Positions 11,640-22,626 are shown, counted from the first letter of the stretch. The stretch is DNA of 64,000 bases from Prunus persica (GCF_000346465.2 NC_034010.1:21623757-21687756), one strand, 5' to 3'. The notes: generated by a model from the sequence alone, not told the origin. Numbers and translations are program-made.

Positions 11640-11860
11640 AAGGAACTTTATTAAGAGGCAAAAGCCACGAATAGAAAAAATTAACTAAGCCAGCACACTC
11701 TCAGCCAAAGCAAGCAAGTGTAGGGGCTAATTTGGTAGAAAATATAAATAAAAACATTAGTTTGGTGGTCCTGGAAGACCATCTGCTTCCAACACTTCCT
11801 CAAGAGACGGTGGTGGCCTTTCAGCCCAGCAAATTTGCGCCACTACTCTAATGCCAATAC
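11640..11860 (-). mobile_element. LINE-like 3' remnant
   Basis: Reverse-complemented, it ends in TTAATAAAGTTCC TTTTCGTCC followed by A-rich sequence, a typical plant L1 3' end. Just before it is a short frame reading RPPPSLEEVLEADGLPGPP. No reverse transcriptase motifs survive. Confidence 0.4.
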
Positions 11861-11989
11861 TAGTCGTTGTGTGATGTTTATGCACACATTTACGAATTTG
11901 TCACATTTATCTTCAATTTCAGCTCAAACTGAGATGTTATGCACGAATCTGTCACATTTACGATTATTTAACAATTCTCCTTCTTGTGA

Positions 11990-12125
11990 ATCCATATGTA
12001 GGGAAACACACTTTTTCATATGCTGAGGTTGACCAATTAGTGTCCTGCCAAACCTCAATATCAAGCTTGCAATCAACAAAGACATGTTTTTCATCCTCCG
12101 GAGCACACTTATATCAATTCCTTAC
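11990..12125. repeat. Cluster-specific repeat (copies at about 23216-23330 and 58905-59070)
   Basis: The block GCTGAGGTTGACCAA...AAAGACATGTTTTTCA recurs, in the same orientation, upstream of RLP B and RLP F. On the minus strand it contains the short frame KHVFVDCKLDIEVWQDTNW, which may be a relic of a retroelement zinc-binding region or of another gene. I cannot name it. Confidence 0.5.
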
Positions 12126-12620
12126 TATTGTATCGTTTTATTAGTCCTTGAACTTAGACTCGATTTGCATTTCAGTCCCTTAATTTTCAAAAAATCATTC
12201 CCGTGCTCCTTCAACTTCAATTTCGTCAGGACAAATGGTCTTGCCGTCAATTTTGTTAACTTTTCTTTTAAATACGGAGACAAAATGATATTTTTGTATC
12301 AAAATTGATTAAAGAATCTGAACAGAAAAAAGATCTGTTGGCATACCCATACGCATGCCTACCTCTCCCTTGTTTTTTTAAGTCTGATGACTAAAGAATT
12401 CTTATGCCGGCCACTCCAATGTCATACACATTACTTTTAGTTATTTTATTTTTTATGAGCACTTCTAATTTTTTTTTTTGGCAAATACATATATATTTTT
12501 TTGTCTGATCATATACATATATATAGACTAATATAAATTTTTTTGTGCCCCTCTCAATCGTGGGCCCCGGGCGGTGGCCCTGGTTGGCCTGGCCAAGGGC
12601 CGGCGGGCCGGCTCTGCCTC
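12126..12620. other. Spacer with a GC-rich island
   Basis: No gene is supported. Around 12555-12615 there is an unusually GC-rich run (GGGCCCCGGGCGGTGGCCC and GGCCGGCGGGCCGGC) in an otherwise AT-rich region. It resembles ends of plant DNA transposons, but no partner repeat was found. Confidence 0.35.
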
Positions 12621-12624
12621 TCAA

Positions 12625-13053
12625 CGCACCTGTGTTTCAACTCTTACCTGGTCTTTGTTCAAATGAATCACTTGCCGCCCATTGATAGGCAGTTGGTTCC
12701 TATTTTGGCAGCAGCAAAATGAAGACAAAATTGTCTTCAATTTCTGCCATCATTTACTGCCACATGACTCTCTCCACAATTTACTACAAAGAGTCCGAAC
12801 AGTTCTCACATTTCGCGTGGTCAAGGATTTAAGATTTCATTTCCGACTTCTGGACTCTCATCTCAAATAATTGGGAAAGGGGTTTTGTCAGAATTCTGTC
12901 TTAGGATAAAGAGTCAAGTCAACCCTGTTTCGTCAATCTTGAGGTATCATACAAGCATATATATGTATAGTGTACTTCACTAGTTTTGCATGTATGCTTA
13001 CTTTGGTTGTGCTTTATCTTTTTCCTAAAGAGTTTTCCTTGTTCGTCTTGATC
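12625..13053 (+). promoter_or_regulatory. RLP upstream module, type 1 (A, D, E)
   Basis: The block from CACCTGTGTTTCAACTCTTAC through TTGATAGGCAGTTGGTTCC, GGCAGCAGCAAAATGAA and TTGTCTTCAATTTCTGCCAT, ending in AGTCAAGTCAACC...TCAATCTTGAG, recurs upstream of D (about 40745-41277) and E (about 46030-46510). It ends at a conserved ATATATATG site. In D and E that is an in-frame ATG, but in A the matching codon is GTG (12970). It is taken as promoter plus leader. No experimentally known element is claimed. Confidence 0.6.
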
Positions 13054-15912
13054 ATGACTATAGCTGACATGGCTGAAGCGAGGTGCTGCTTCAAACTCCC
13101 CTATGCAATTGTGGTGGTGCTTTTACTAAACATGAACAGTCCTTGCATTGGATGTAGCGAGAGGGACAGGCAAGCACTCCTTGCACTCAAACAAGGCCTC
13201 GTGGGTGACGACGGCGATCGCCTCCTTTCATGGGGAAGAGAAGCCCAAAACAGAAATTGTTGCCAATGGGAAGGAGTCTACTGTAGCAGCAACCAAACTG
13301 GCCATGTTGTTAAGCTTGATCTTGAAGACCAATCTTTGCGAGGTAAGATTAGTCCTGAACTCGTGAAGTTGCAACATTTGGAATATTTGAACCTTCGTTT
13401 CAATAATTTGAGTCGGAGCCAAATTCCAGATTTCATTGGATCTCTGAGCAATTTAAGACACCTCGACCTCTCTTCTGCTAATTTTGGAGGTCAAATTCCA
13501 AACCAACTTGGAAACCTTACACACTTGCAATATCTCGATCTCAGCTCTCATGGATATTTTGTTATACGCCCTGAGAACTCTATTCATGCAAAAAACCTCA
13601 ATTGGCTCCCTAATCTTTCAGGTCTGAAACACTTGGACCTAACTTACACTAATCTCAGTGATGTTGTTGGTTGGCTGGAAGCAGTTAATATGCTTCCTAA
13701 ACTAAGAAAGTTGATATTATCGGCCTGTAAACTTCCTCGTCCAATTATATCCTCTGTTTCTCTCATGAATTCTTCTAACTCTCTTGTTCATGTTGATCTC
13801 TCCCACAACAATCTCAACTCTTCAATTTTCCAATGGTTGTCTGGTACTCGTACCAACCTTGTTTATCTTGATCTCTCTTGGAACAATTTCAGAGGTTCCT
13901 CAATTCCTGATTATTTCGGAAACATGAGCTCTCTTGCATATCTTAGTCTCTATTATAACCATCTTGAAGGAGGGATCCCGAATTCCTTTGCCAAGTTATG
14001 TAGGCTGCGAGAGTTGGACCTTGGGTTTAATAGTCTTAGTGGACAACTTTCAGACTTTGTTGAAACATTGTCCAAATGCGCTCAAAAGACATTGGAGAGT
14101 TTGGATATCTCTCATAATCCTGACCTTTCGGGTTCATTGCCTGATCTTACGAACTTCTTATCATTGAAAAGCTTGTTTCTCGAGAAAAATAACTTAAGTG
14201 GAAGAATACCTGAAAGTATTGGACAGATGTCCAAGCTGGAGACTATTGGTTTTGGTTGGAATTCTTTGGAAGGAGTGATTTCAGAAACTCATTTTTCAAA
14301 ACTCTCCAAATTAAGTTATTTGAGTTTATCATCCAACTCACTACTTTTAAACTTCAGTTTTGATTGGATTCCTCCCTTCCAATTGCGACGCATACAATTG
14401 ACGTCTTGTAAGATGTGGCCATCGTCTTTCCCAAAATGGCTTCAAACTCAAAAAAATTATACATGGCTTGATATTTCTGATGCTGGAATTTCTGATACCA
14501 TTCCAAGTTGGTTTTGGGATTTCTCACAAAAAATAAAGGTTATGGATATCTCTCACAATCAAATGAGAGGAACAGTTGGAAATATTAGATTGGATTTTGC
14601 ACCGCGCCTAAATTTGAGTTGGAATCAATTGAATGGTCCAATCCCTTCAATTCTATCAAAAGCTTCAGTTCTAGATCTCTCCCATAATAACTTTTCTGGG
14701 GCAGCTTCTTTTTTGTGTGCAACCGAGGATAGTAATTTAACCTTTCTTGATCTCTCAAGCAATCATGTATCTGGAGAACTTCCTGATTGTTGGATCCATT
14801 TTAAAAAATTAGTCTTCCTTGATTTCAGCAATAACTATTTATTTGGAAAAATTCCCACCACGATGGGGCACTTGTTTAGTATCGAGACACTAAGACTAAG
14901 TAACAACAGATTTGTGGGACAGTTGCCTTCACAATTGAAGAATTGTACAAAGTTGACACTTTTTGATCTTGGGGAAAATAGCTTATCATACTCAATACCT
15001 GAATGGTTAGGGGCTAGTCTTCCGAATTTGACTATCTTAATCCTTCGAGGTAATCAGTTCTATAGAAGCATCCCGCCCCAATTATGCCATCTGACAAGCA
15101 TTCAAATTTTGGATTTGTCGATGAACAACATCTCTGGAACTATACCCAAATGCCTCAACAATTTGATTGTTTTGGCTAAAAAAAGAAATTCACGTCGAAT
15201 TATCAGACATTCATATACGGCTAAGCTGGGAGAATTAAGTTATATTTGGGATTATGAGGAGGAAGCATCTTTAACATGGAAAGGGGTAAGGTCTAAATAC
15301 AAAAGTACTCTGGGACTTGTAAAGAGTATTGATCTCTCAAGCAATAAGTTGACTGGGGAGATTCCTAGTGAAATCACTGATCTTGTTGGTTTGGTTTCTT
15401 TAAACCTGTCAAGAAACCAATTAACAGGTCAAATACCTCCAAGGATTGGAATGCTGCTGGAGTTAGATTTCCTTGATTTATCAAGAAACCAGATTAATGG
15501 CAGAATTCCAAACAGTCTATCTCAGATAGATCGTATTGGTTACTTGGACTTGTCAGAAAACAACTTGTCTGGAAAAATTCCAATAGGGACCCAGCTCCAA
15601 AGCTTTAGTCCATCTTCTTATGGTGGAAATCCTCTACTTTGTGGACTGCCACTCCTAAGGACATGCAATGAGGAGGAAAAAGGTCCACGACAAACTGTGT
15701 TGGTGAATCAAGACGATAAAGATGGGCTCATATCGCAAGGATTTTACATTAGTTTGGGGCTTGGGTTTGCTGTTGGATTTTGGGGAGTTTTTGGCACTCT
15801 TCTATTCAACAGGTCATGCAGATATACATACTTCAATTTCTGGACTTGTTTCACAGATTGGTTATACGTGAAGACAGAAATCATCAGGCAAAGGATACGT
15901 AATACTAGATAA
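13054..15912 (+). CDS. RLP A: LRR receptor-like protein, EIX2/Cf-like, intact
   Basis: One exon, up to 952 residues from the ATG at 13054, which aligns with the starts of copies C and F. An ATG at 13069 (MAEARCC) aligns with D and E and gives the more typical signal peptide. Order: basic N-region and hydrophobic core (PYAIVVVLLL), LRRNT cap (SERDRQALLALKQGL, then NCCQWEGVYC), roughly 25-30 extracellular LRRs of the LxxLxxLxLSxNxxxGxIP type with many N-glycosylation sites, an island (about 15160-15310, EEEASLTWKGV), four closing LRRs, acidic stretch NEEEKG, transmembrane helix at 15742-15807 with GFAVG (GxxxG), and a short basic tail with YTYF and no kinase. Known family role: plasma-membrane recognition of microbial elicitors through SOBIR1/BAK1-type kinases. 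The ligand is unknown. A 3'-UTR intron is likely (donor just after the stop). Confidence 0.92.
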   Translation: MTIADMAEARCCFKLPYAIVVVLLLNMNSPCIGCSERDRQALLALKQGLVGDDGDRLLSWGREAQNRNCCQWEGVYCSSNQTGHVVKLDLEDQSLRGKISPELVKLQHLEYLNLRFNNLSRSQIPDFIGSLSNLRHLDLSSANFGGQIPNQLGNLTHLQYLDLSSHGYFVIRPENSIHAKNLNWLPNLSGLKHLDLTYTNLSDVVGWLEAVNMLPKLRKLILSACKLPRPIISSVSLMNSSNSLVHVDLSHNNLNSSIFQWLSGTRTNLVYLDLSWNNFRGSSIPDYFGNMSSLAYLSLYYNHLEGGIPNSFAKLCRLRELDLGFNSLSGQLSDFVETLSKCAQKTLESLDISHNPDLSGSLPDLTNFLSLKSLFLEKNNLSGRIPESIGQMSKLETIGFGWNSLEGVISETHFSKLSKLSYLSLSSNSLLLNFSFDWIPPFQLRRIQLTSCKMWPSSFPKWLQTQKNYTWLDISDAGISDTIPSWFWDFSQKIKVMDISHNQMRGTVGNIRLDFAPRLNLSWNQLNGPIPSILSKASVLDLSHNNFSGAASFLCATEDSNLTFLDLSSNHVSGELPDCWIHFKKLVFLDFSNNYLFGKIPTTMGHLFSIETLRLSNNRFVGQLPSQLKNCTKLTLFDLGENSLSYSIPEWLGASLPNLTILILRGNQFYRSIPPQLCHLTSIQILDLSMNNISGTIPKCLNNLIVLAKKRNSRRIIRHSYTAKLGELSYIWDYEEEASLTWKGVRSKYKSTLGLVKSIDLSSNKLTGEIPSEITDLVGLVSLNLSRNQLTGQIPPRIGMLLELDFLDLSRNQINGRIPNSLSQIDRIGYLDLSENNLSGKIPIGTQLQSFSPSSYGGNPLLCGLPLLRTCNEEEKGPRQTVLVNQDDKDGLISQGFYISLGLGFAVGFWGVFGTLLFNRSCRYTYFNFWTCFTDWLYVKTEIIRQRIRNTR

Positions 15913-16441
15913 ATGGTAATTACTACTATCTCTCTCACATATTATTTTTGAAATTCAATGATGCAAGTTAGTTGTTCTTTATCCCGAAATGCATGTAGAT
16001 ATTATAGAACATAATTAATATTTAAAAAAAAAAAGAAATATGAACTTTCTTTCTTTTGCTATATAAAAGGAACATGCATGCATGATTTTGTTCACTGGTT
16101 ATAATTATGTTTCCTTTCGTCTTTAGTGCCGGCACCTTTGAAACGACATTCTTTTCCTTCAGTTGAAGATGGACGAGAGGAAGGACTGCTATTTGCACTA
16201 GCATTTGAGTACTTGAGTGATGATGATGAGGGATCTCACTGAAATAAAGGAACCATTTATTTTATAGTAAATGAAAGTGTTGTCAATCTGGGAAAGGCAC
16301 TTTATTAACATTATCTTTCCGTCTGTGTAAGAAAGAAAATACTTACTTTGAAAGTCCAATATTTTTTAAAGTATTTTTGTTTTGTTTTTAAAGGTTATCT
16401 TCTCTGTATGAACACGAAAAAAGAGGTAAAACATTTGTAAG
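15913..16441 (+). other. RLP 3' region with probable UTR intron (shared by A, C, D, E, F)
   Basis: Directly after the stop, AAATG/GTAATTACTAC looks like a splice donor in every copy. About 210-240 bases later comes a TTTAG(C/T)G(C)(A/C)G-GCACCTTTGA acceptor-like site followed by a conserved stretch with GTTGAAGATGGACGAGA. This suggests a spliced 3' UTR. In A the acceptor reads TGCCG instead of GCAG, so splicing may use the CTTTAG just before it. RNA evidence would be needed. Confidence 0.45.
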
Positions 16442-16514
16442 CGCCCACCATGGGGCTCGAACCCATGACCACAAGGTTAAGAGCCTTGCGCTCTACCAAC
16501 TGAGTTAGACGGTA
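16442..16514 (-). pseudogene. tRNA-Lys(CTT) relic, unit A
   Basis: The minus strand shows a recognisable tRNA-Lys with CTT anticodon (CAAGG-CTCTTAA-CCTTG) and intact D- and T-boxes (GGTTCGAGCCC). The first two acceptor bases are TA instead of GC, so the acceptor stem cannot close. Related copies lie at the same place behind RLP C, D (truncated), E and F. Confidence 0.8.
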
Positions 16515-16768
16515 TATATATAGTAAATACACAAATCTTACCACAACATCACAGCCAATCACGTAGAGTTCAAACCCTTGGGGATGTCTAGCGGTGCAAG
16601 TGTTATAAATAGCTTCTTAGCCTATACTTTTTAATCAAGAATGGTAAACCAAAAATTCTTATAAGTAGTTTCATTTTTATGAGACATCCAAATACATCCA
16701 AGCATGTACACTGAAGATATTATACAATGGTAGTTTTCCAAGACTCCTTCGGCAACAATAATTTCAAA
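16515..16768. other. Spacer between tRNA-Lys relic and SKIP4-like relic
   Basis: Conserved in units A, C and (partly) F. It is probably the 3' UTR of the former SKIP4-like gene. No coding signal. Confidence 0.4.
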
Positions 16769-17363
16769 TCAAATTGATAAACATTTACAGCTGATTACAT
16801 CATCATCAAAATTCAATTTAGGTATTGAAGAACTAACCATCACACCTTCCATATTCCCTGCATTCTCAACATCAAACATGACAATGCTAAGCCCCTTCCT
16901 ACAATGTAAAATTTCTTCCCAATAGCTACAAGTTGACAGGGCGGCCTGGTGAGCAAGGATGACAGCCTCCCAACAGGAATCCACTCCCTACTCCTTCTGC
17001 CATATCATCAGCCTGGTTCCTGAACTCTGATCCAACACATAGAGGGTCCCATCTACGACAACTGCTGGACCCCGCCAGCCGGCAACCATGTCGGCATCTG
17101 CATGCTGCCATGTGCCACTTGATGGTTCATAAACAACAGCGTACACATGAGAAGTTACAGCAGAAGTCCCGCAGTGAATGTAGATCTTCCCATCCATGAC
17201 CACAGAATCCTCAATTTCAGGGACAATGTTTGGATCAGAGTGAAATTTCCAACTGTCGGTGCAAGGGTCATAGATGTCCCAAGAATGTGGATCGCTTGAA
17301 TTTGAACCTAAACCACCAATGGAATATATTTTTCCATCCAATACTTCACAGGCGAAATAGCAC
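16769..17363 (-). pseudogene. SKIP4-like F-box/kelch gene relic, last exon only (unit A)
   Basis: On the minus strand the exon begins after an intact acceptor (GCATGCAG at 17364 upward) with CYFACEVLDGKIYSIGG and carries kelch-type blades (GKIYIHCGTS, EPSSGTWQHAD, DQSSGTRLM). It ends in SSIPKLNFDDDVISCKCLSI and TGA at 16769-16771. Near 16995 two bases present in the unit C copy (CTAGAC there, CTAC here) are missing, which shifts the frame after WQKE, so the exon is broken. The preceding exon is absent. The full gene would encode an SCF ubiquitin-ligase substrate adaptor (F-box plus kelch), SKIP4 type by its C-terminus. Confidence 0.8.
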
Positions 17364-18711
17364 CTGCATGCACAAATCCAATAAAGCAAAGGCTCTTTAC
17401 AATTATAATAATAACAAAGAGCAAACTAATTTGCAAGAGTTTTTACTATTCATCATCACGACAGCATTCAATAATGAGAAATCTATATGCTTTGACAGGT
17501 CAAAAGACGAAATCGCCAATCTTTAGCATAGCATGAAATATGTTGTTCTCTCAGCTGATAATTGATATATTTGAAACTGGGAGATATTATTCCAGCTTTA
17601 ACCCATGAAAAGCACTGCAGAAAGTACAAGTGAGAAGTATTACCTGGCAGAAATTATTCCAGCTTTAACCCATGGTCTCTCTGATTCTTTCTATCTCAAT
17701 GTTGCTTGAATGGTAGGGCTAGCAGAGATTCTTGAAGCCTACCCCATGATATTAGTATAAAAGGGATATTTCATTGATTATTTGATAAATGGCAACGGGC
17801 GTAATGTTTTCATTTGAATGAGTTGTACACCATGATTCTTCAAAAGGGATCAGTGAAGATGTTGTAACATTCCGATTTCCGATCAGTTTGGTATGTAATT
17901 TTTCACTTGAGAATAAGAATGAAATTTGTGTGAGTAATCCCAGAAATATAGGTTTGACAAGTGTCTTTGCTGCGGATGCAGTACTATTTTCTTAACGCCG
18001 GGCTAATCATCTGGTAGCACATCGACTGAAAACCGGTTGGGGGTGCCTGGGTGCAAACCCAGACCAAGTTAAGCCATCTGCTGCAATATTTCTTTCCATT
18101 GTAGCCCAATTGCGTAAAGTCTTTAACAATCAATAATGAACCAGAGAAACATGATATTCCACTCTCCCTCCTGTAGAGGCAAATCAGGCGGACCCAGCTC
18201 ACGCCCAGTATGGGCCATGGCCCACACTCAACTTTTATTACTCATATATATTTATATATATGGTTAGGTCTACATATTTTTTTTTAAACATAAAAATAAG
18301 CACACACAATTATCCATTTATTAAAAATGAATTAAAGAAACATCCTAGAAAGCTACAACCCATCACATTAAGAACTGGCTGCTGTCTTTCTCCTGTATCT
18401 TAAGCCTTTACATTTAGCATCCATGCATTTACATGCATTTAAGATAATGTTAATCATTAAATTAATATACTGAACTTTAATAAGTAAACATCATCATAAT
18501 TGTATTAAACAAAAAATAACCATTTGCACCTTATTATATTTATCCAATAACTCTGAAGGAAAAAAAGGTATCCCAGCAAACAGCAACCCTACCCCATTGT
18601 ATTGGTATGAAAACGAATTTCGTAGATGATTTGATCAATTGCAATGGATGTAGTGTTTTCATTAGAATGAGTTACACACCATAAGGTGGTTGTAATATTC
18701 TTATCAGTTTA

Positions 18712-18745
<34 letters not shown>

Positions 18746-19205
18746 TTTCCATGAATTTCCTTGCAAGACAGTGATCTTGTTGCTCATAATCTTGGTGCAT
18801 TGCTGTTTGCTGTTTTTCTATTGAGATTAAGAATGATTAGAGGAGAGAGTGATCAGACTCACTCAACCAAAACCTGACAAAAGGTTGCCAAAGAGGAAAG
18901 GGATCAAAAGCCCAGCATAAAACTGGGGGAAAACTCTACACAACATGACAGGGGCAGAGAGGCTCAGTTTATTAGCTGAAAGGAGATGATTCCAGGAGAA
19001 ACCAATGGAATCAAAAGAGTTTGCCCTTTTAGGCCCATGATTCAAAAGAGTTTACATTCCAGGAGAAACATGACGGGAGCTTTAGGAGGGCTTTTGGGTG
19101 GAAGGAGAAAAAGATAAGGTTTTAGGAAGAAAGAAGAAAGGGGAGGCAAATATCCCTACCTTAGGCCCATGATTCTAGGTACATCCTCAAGATAAATGGT
19201 GCATT
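17364..19205. repeat. Duplicated flank of unit A (paralogous to about 55480-57440)
   Basis: From the intron of the SKIP4-like relic onward, the sequence matches the stretch behind RLP E closely and in the same order: the TCTCAATGTTGCTTGAATGG block, the GATTTCCGATCAGTTTGG block, the GGGCGGACCCAGCTCACGCCC-like block (about 18188), a (TA)n tract, and the CAACCAAAACCTGACAAAAG block (about 18865). Short frames in it (17984-18202, 18863-19045) show no domain and are not called as genes. Confidence 0.7.
18717..18746. repeat. (TA)n microsatellite; empty site of the MITE present at 56603
   Basis: About 14 TA units. The paralogous tract in unit E (56560-57031) contains a 400-bp MITE in the middle of the TA repeat, which is absent here. 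Confidence 0.85.
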
Positions 19206-20940
19206 TTTGCTCACCACTTTAACCCATGTTTGGGGCTAATTTGGCATGCTCTGTTCGAAAGATCAAAAGCCCATATCAATTTTGGACAACCACCAGCATT
19301 CCCTAAATAATGAGCCAAAATTATACACTCAGCCCAATACTAGAGGCCCAAAATAACAAGACAACTTCAAGACCCGAGTAGTTGAACTTTGCATTTAAAT
19401 TGAAATCAGAGGCCCAAAATCCAAGAAAGCCCAGCACAGGACCTACCAAACCACAAGGATAAACTTGTGCTTTGAAGAAACCTAAATTGGGCTTGGCATG
19501 GTCAAGTAAAGAAAGATGAGCCCAAAAAGAAACAAACCCACGTGATCTCCTGACTTGAAAAAGTCAGCAATTTCAACTGGTTTGATAAAGAGTTAATTAA
19601 GGGCAGGTATAAAAGAAGGACATCTCTGAAATCTTTGCCACCAGAAGATCAAAATCCCTTTTATATATTCAGAGATATTTTTTTTGCTCCAAAGAAGGCA
19701 CCATTTTCAAGAGATAAGCAGACTACGTTTTGAAAGATAAGTAGGAAGCAGGGAGTTGTTCAAAACTGAAAAATCAAACTAACCATCACAGTTTGAGCTC
19801 TTACAAAAGCAGTTAAGTTGGAAGAAGGGTTAGGTTTCCTTTCAAGAAATACAAGGAAATGATTGCTTTAGAACTGACTATTGAGGGATTATCTGCCAGA
19901 ATTGATAAACCCCATTTTTTCTTTTCATTTAAAAAATGAAAGATCTTTTGAGAAATTTTGCCGCCCATTATTAAAAGAAAGAAACCTCACTCCAAAGCAT
20001 TTTTTATAAATATAAGAGAGGGTGAACAGAGCAAAGGACGACAAAAAAAAAAAAATCAATCAAAGAGAAAAACTCAAAATGATCACTTGATCTCAAGGAA
20101 CCTTTAAACAAACTGAAGCAACCAAAAGCTCATTGAGCCACAAGAAAGAAGCCAGCTACAAATCAAAACTTCCAATTTCAGATTTAGAGAAAAGTCATTC
20201 AAAACAAGATTTTTTTCGTTACAAATTTGGTTCAGCAAAAGATAAATCAAGCAAAGTCTGGGTTTTTACAAATATAAAAACCTCAACAAATTTATGGAGA
20301 GCCCTGATCAAGCAGAATAGGTACCACATTACAGTTTTAGCTCAGTAATCCTCAAGACTAGCCACTTCTGTCCCTTTCAGATTGAAGAGGCCGGAATTCT
20401 GCCCGTTCAAAAAGCCTTCCAAGCTTGAAATAGATTAAAGCTCTGTCAAACTTGAACGTTGGTATCAATTTACAACTGAAACTTAGCAGTTGAAGTTATT
20501 GACAGTCCAATCTAGCACAGGCATACCCAGTCCAGTCCGGATCAGAAGCTTCTATCCAGGCAGAAATGGAAGTCCAGCCTTCTTTTTATTTTTCTAGAGT
20601 TGGTTTTTCCTTTTGAGTTTTGTAAAAGGCAGTTTCGCCTGAAAACAGTCCACTTTCTTACTATTTATTCTTGCCAGAACTACCAACCTTGTATTGTGAA
20701 AAATTGTGAAGTTCTCACCAGTCTGACGCAAGAAAAGAACTTATTTGGGAGATATTTCTCACCCAAATTTACATTCGCTTGTTTAGAAATCAATAACTTG
20801 AGGTGCAAGTTATCTATTTCAGAGTCTGCTAGGATTTTTCATTATTAGTAGTAGCACGCTCGCACACTAAAGAAAATTGACTTGTTGGCCAGTCAATGGT
20901 TTTCAATGCAATGGAGAACTTTACCCTACCATCACAGGAA
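19206..20940. mobile_element. Unclassified ~1.7-kb insertion
   Basis: The paralogous place at 57440 lacks this material, so it was inserted in unit A or deleted in unit E. There is no convincing ORF. It contains a GGTATAAAAGAAGG TATA-like motif (about 19606) and purine-rich stretches, which would suit a long solo LTR or non-coding retrotransposon derivative. I could not fix matching ends or a target duplication. Confidence 0.35.
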
Positions 20941-20979
20941 CAAACATCAAACGGGTGAACAACTCAATATATACCTTCA

Positions 20980-21150
20980 CTACATTTCTCAACATTTGAC
21001 ACGTGTTTATTAACATAATCATGGTTGCATCAATACAAAGTAAAGAGTTAACTATAGTTATATTAAAGGACATGTGTGTTAAGTGTTGAGAAAAATAATA
21101 AGAGTACACTTTTAATTAAAGTGGTGAGCAAAAATATACTCTAAGATAAA
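20980..21150. mobile_element. MITE part with inner palindrome (paralog about 57420-57745)
   Basis: TTGACACGTGTTTATTAACATAATC and GTTATATTAAAGGACATGTG form an inverted pair around AAGTAAAGAGTTAACTA, and GTGGTGAGCAAAAATATACT is the inverted match of TTTTTGCTCACCAC at about 19203. The same element, more compact, is at 57420-57745. In this copy the left end is separated from the right end by the ~1.7-kb insertion. Confidence 0.5.
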
Positions 21151-21189
21151 TTGGACTTCTCTCACAAGAGTACACTTTTAAACAGAGTA

Positions 21190-21838
21190 TTGCAATTAAA
21201 TATACAAATTCATAACTGAAAATTAATTGGCCACAAATATTGCATATGAAAATCTTATATGTGCTTATCAACTATAGAACCTAGTAAAAAAAAAAGGTGT
21301 GTGTGTGTGAGGGAAAGAGAGTGACGGGCGGCTGCCAGCTACCTATTCTTGGACACCCATTATTTCCGCAAGTCTTCTCTCATCCATTATTTCCACTCCC
21401 CTTTAATTCACAGATTTTTCAGTAAAAAAGATCACTTCAAATGTGTTTTTGGAAAATTATTTTTTAGGGTATAAAAAAAATACTCAATTAGGTCGAAAGT
21501 AAATTGTCTTCAACTTCAACAATCATTTGATGCCACATGACTTGCTGCACCATTTACTACATAGGGGTCCCATTAAAATTGCATAAGATTTTTCCAATCT
21601 CAACACTTCCCCACTTTTACCCATAGTCAATGTCGTCGCCCATACTGGACTCTTTTAAACACGCATTCCTTCTTGTTGATGTAATGTATGCTTATTGTCA
21701 TAGCAATCGGCTTAATTCAAAGAACTTTTGTTTTTTGCTTACTGAACAAGATAACTTTTACATTCTCAAGTATTCTATAATTCCATTACACTTTACGTTC
21801 TGTGTTTTCATGAAGAAACTTTGACCCTTTTTATCCCT
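21190..21838. other. Cluster spacer shared with 39780-40170 and, inverted, 58230-58325
   Basis: Contains GAAAATCTTATATGTGCTT, TATAGAACCTAGTAA, a (GT)n tract at 21298-21309, CGGCTGCCAGCTACC and one CAAGTCTTCTCTCATCCATT unit that is tandemly expanded at 57941. Non-coding. Confidence 0.5.
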
Positions 21839-22391
21839 ATAGTTTGTGTTTGCATGTGCATGCGTATAAAATGGGAATAGAACAAATTGTCAATTGGGGG
21901 AGCCACCTACCTAGTCTCTTCATATTGACATTAATGCTCTAGTAATTATGATAACTAGCTTTAACATAAGCATATTGACATTAAGCTACTCTTTTCTCAT
22001 CCATTTTAGTTTTTTTTAACAAGATGGTAAGAAGGTTCTAAATTTTTTTTAGATAAATGGAATAAAACATGAAAGTATACATTTAATAAGGGTAAATTTG
22101 GAAGAGAAAAGCTAACTTTTTTGTGCATTAATAACATTATTTTAAGTGTAACGAAAATGACACACGCTATGAGAATGAAGAAAGTCCAAAAGAGAAGGTT
22201 ACTATACCATCAAGGCTCAGATGGTGTTCAAGAAAATAGACCACTAGAAATTCTCATCAAAATCCACAAAGTCTATTACAATTCATATATAGAATTTAAG
22301 CCAAAATCCATATATAAAAGTCAGTTACAATCCATAGGATTTGCATGAGTTTATAATTGCTTTAAAATCTACTAAAATCTCAATTGAACAA

Positions 22392-22626
22392 GAGCTTATT
22401 TGGGAGTGATTCTGGATAGGCCAAAAAACACTTCTATAGAAAATCATTTATCCATATTATCACTTTAAATGGTTTTAAGTAATTTTATGGAAAAACACAT
22501 GGGAAGTGCTTCTAGTCAGAATCACTTAAAATCACCACTTAAAATGATTATATGAAGAAGCACATGGGAGGTGCTTTTCTCCAGAAATGATTCTAATCTA
22601 TTCAGAATCACTCCCAAAATAGCCCT
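22392..22626. mobile_element. MITE in left arm of the inverted repeat
   Basis: About 235 bp. The ends GAGCTTATTTGGGAGTGATT and AATCACTCCCAAAATAGCCC are inverted repeats, and the body is full of AGAATCACTT/AAGTGATT pairs that make the whole element palindromic. It corresponds to the copy at 24703-24936. Confidence 0.75.

Noticed and set aside
13148..13366. Frames inside the RLP 5' ends in other phases (also 29906, 41453, 46686, 59384)
   Set aside because: Shadows of the real RLP frame, with no domain or independent start context.
15744..15938. Minus-strand 64-codon frame repeated behind every RLP (also 32488, 44029, 54046)
   Set aside because: It is the antisense of the conserved RLP transmembrane and tail region and is repeated only because the genes are paralogs.
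16442..16514. Functional tRNA-Lys
   Set aside because: The acceptor stem is mismatched in its first two pairs; listed as a relic instead.
17984..18202. Cys/Trp-rich 72-codon minus-strand ORF (related to 55865-56080)
   Set aside because: The paralogous copy differs in frame, so the reading frame is not conserved.
18863..19045. Hydrophobic minus-strand ORF also present at 57150-57395
   Set aside because: Shared only because of segment duplication; N-terminal parts differ and no family is recognisable.
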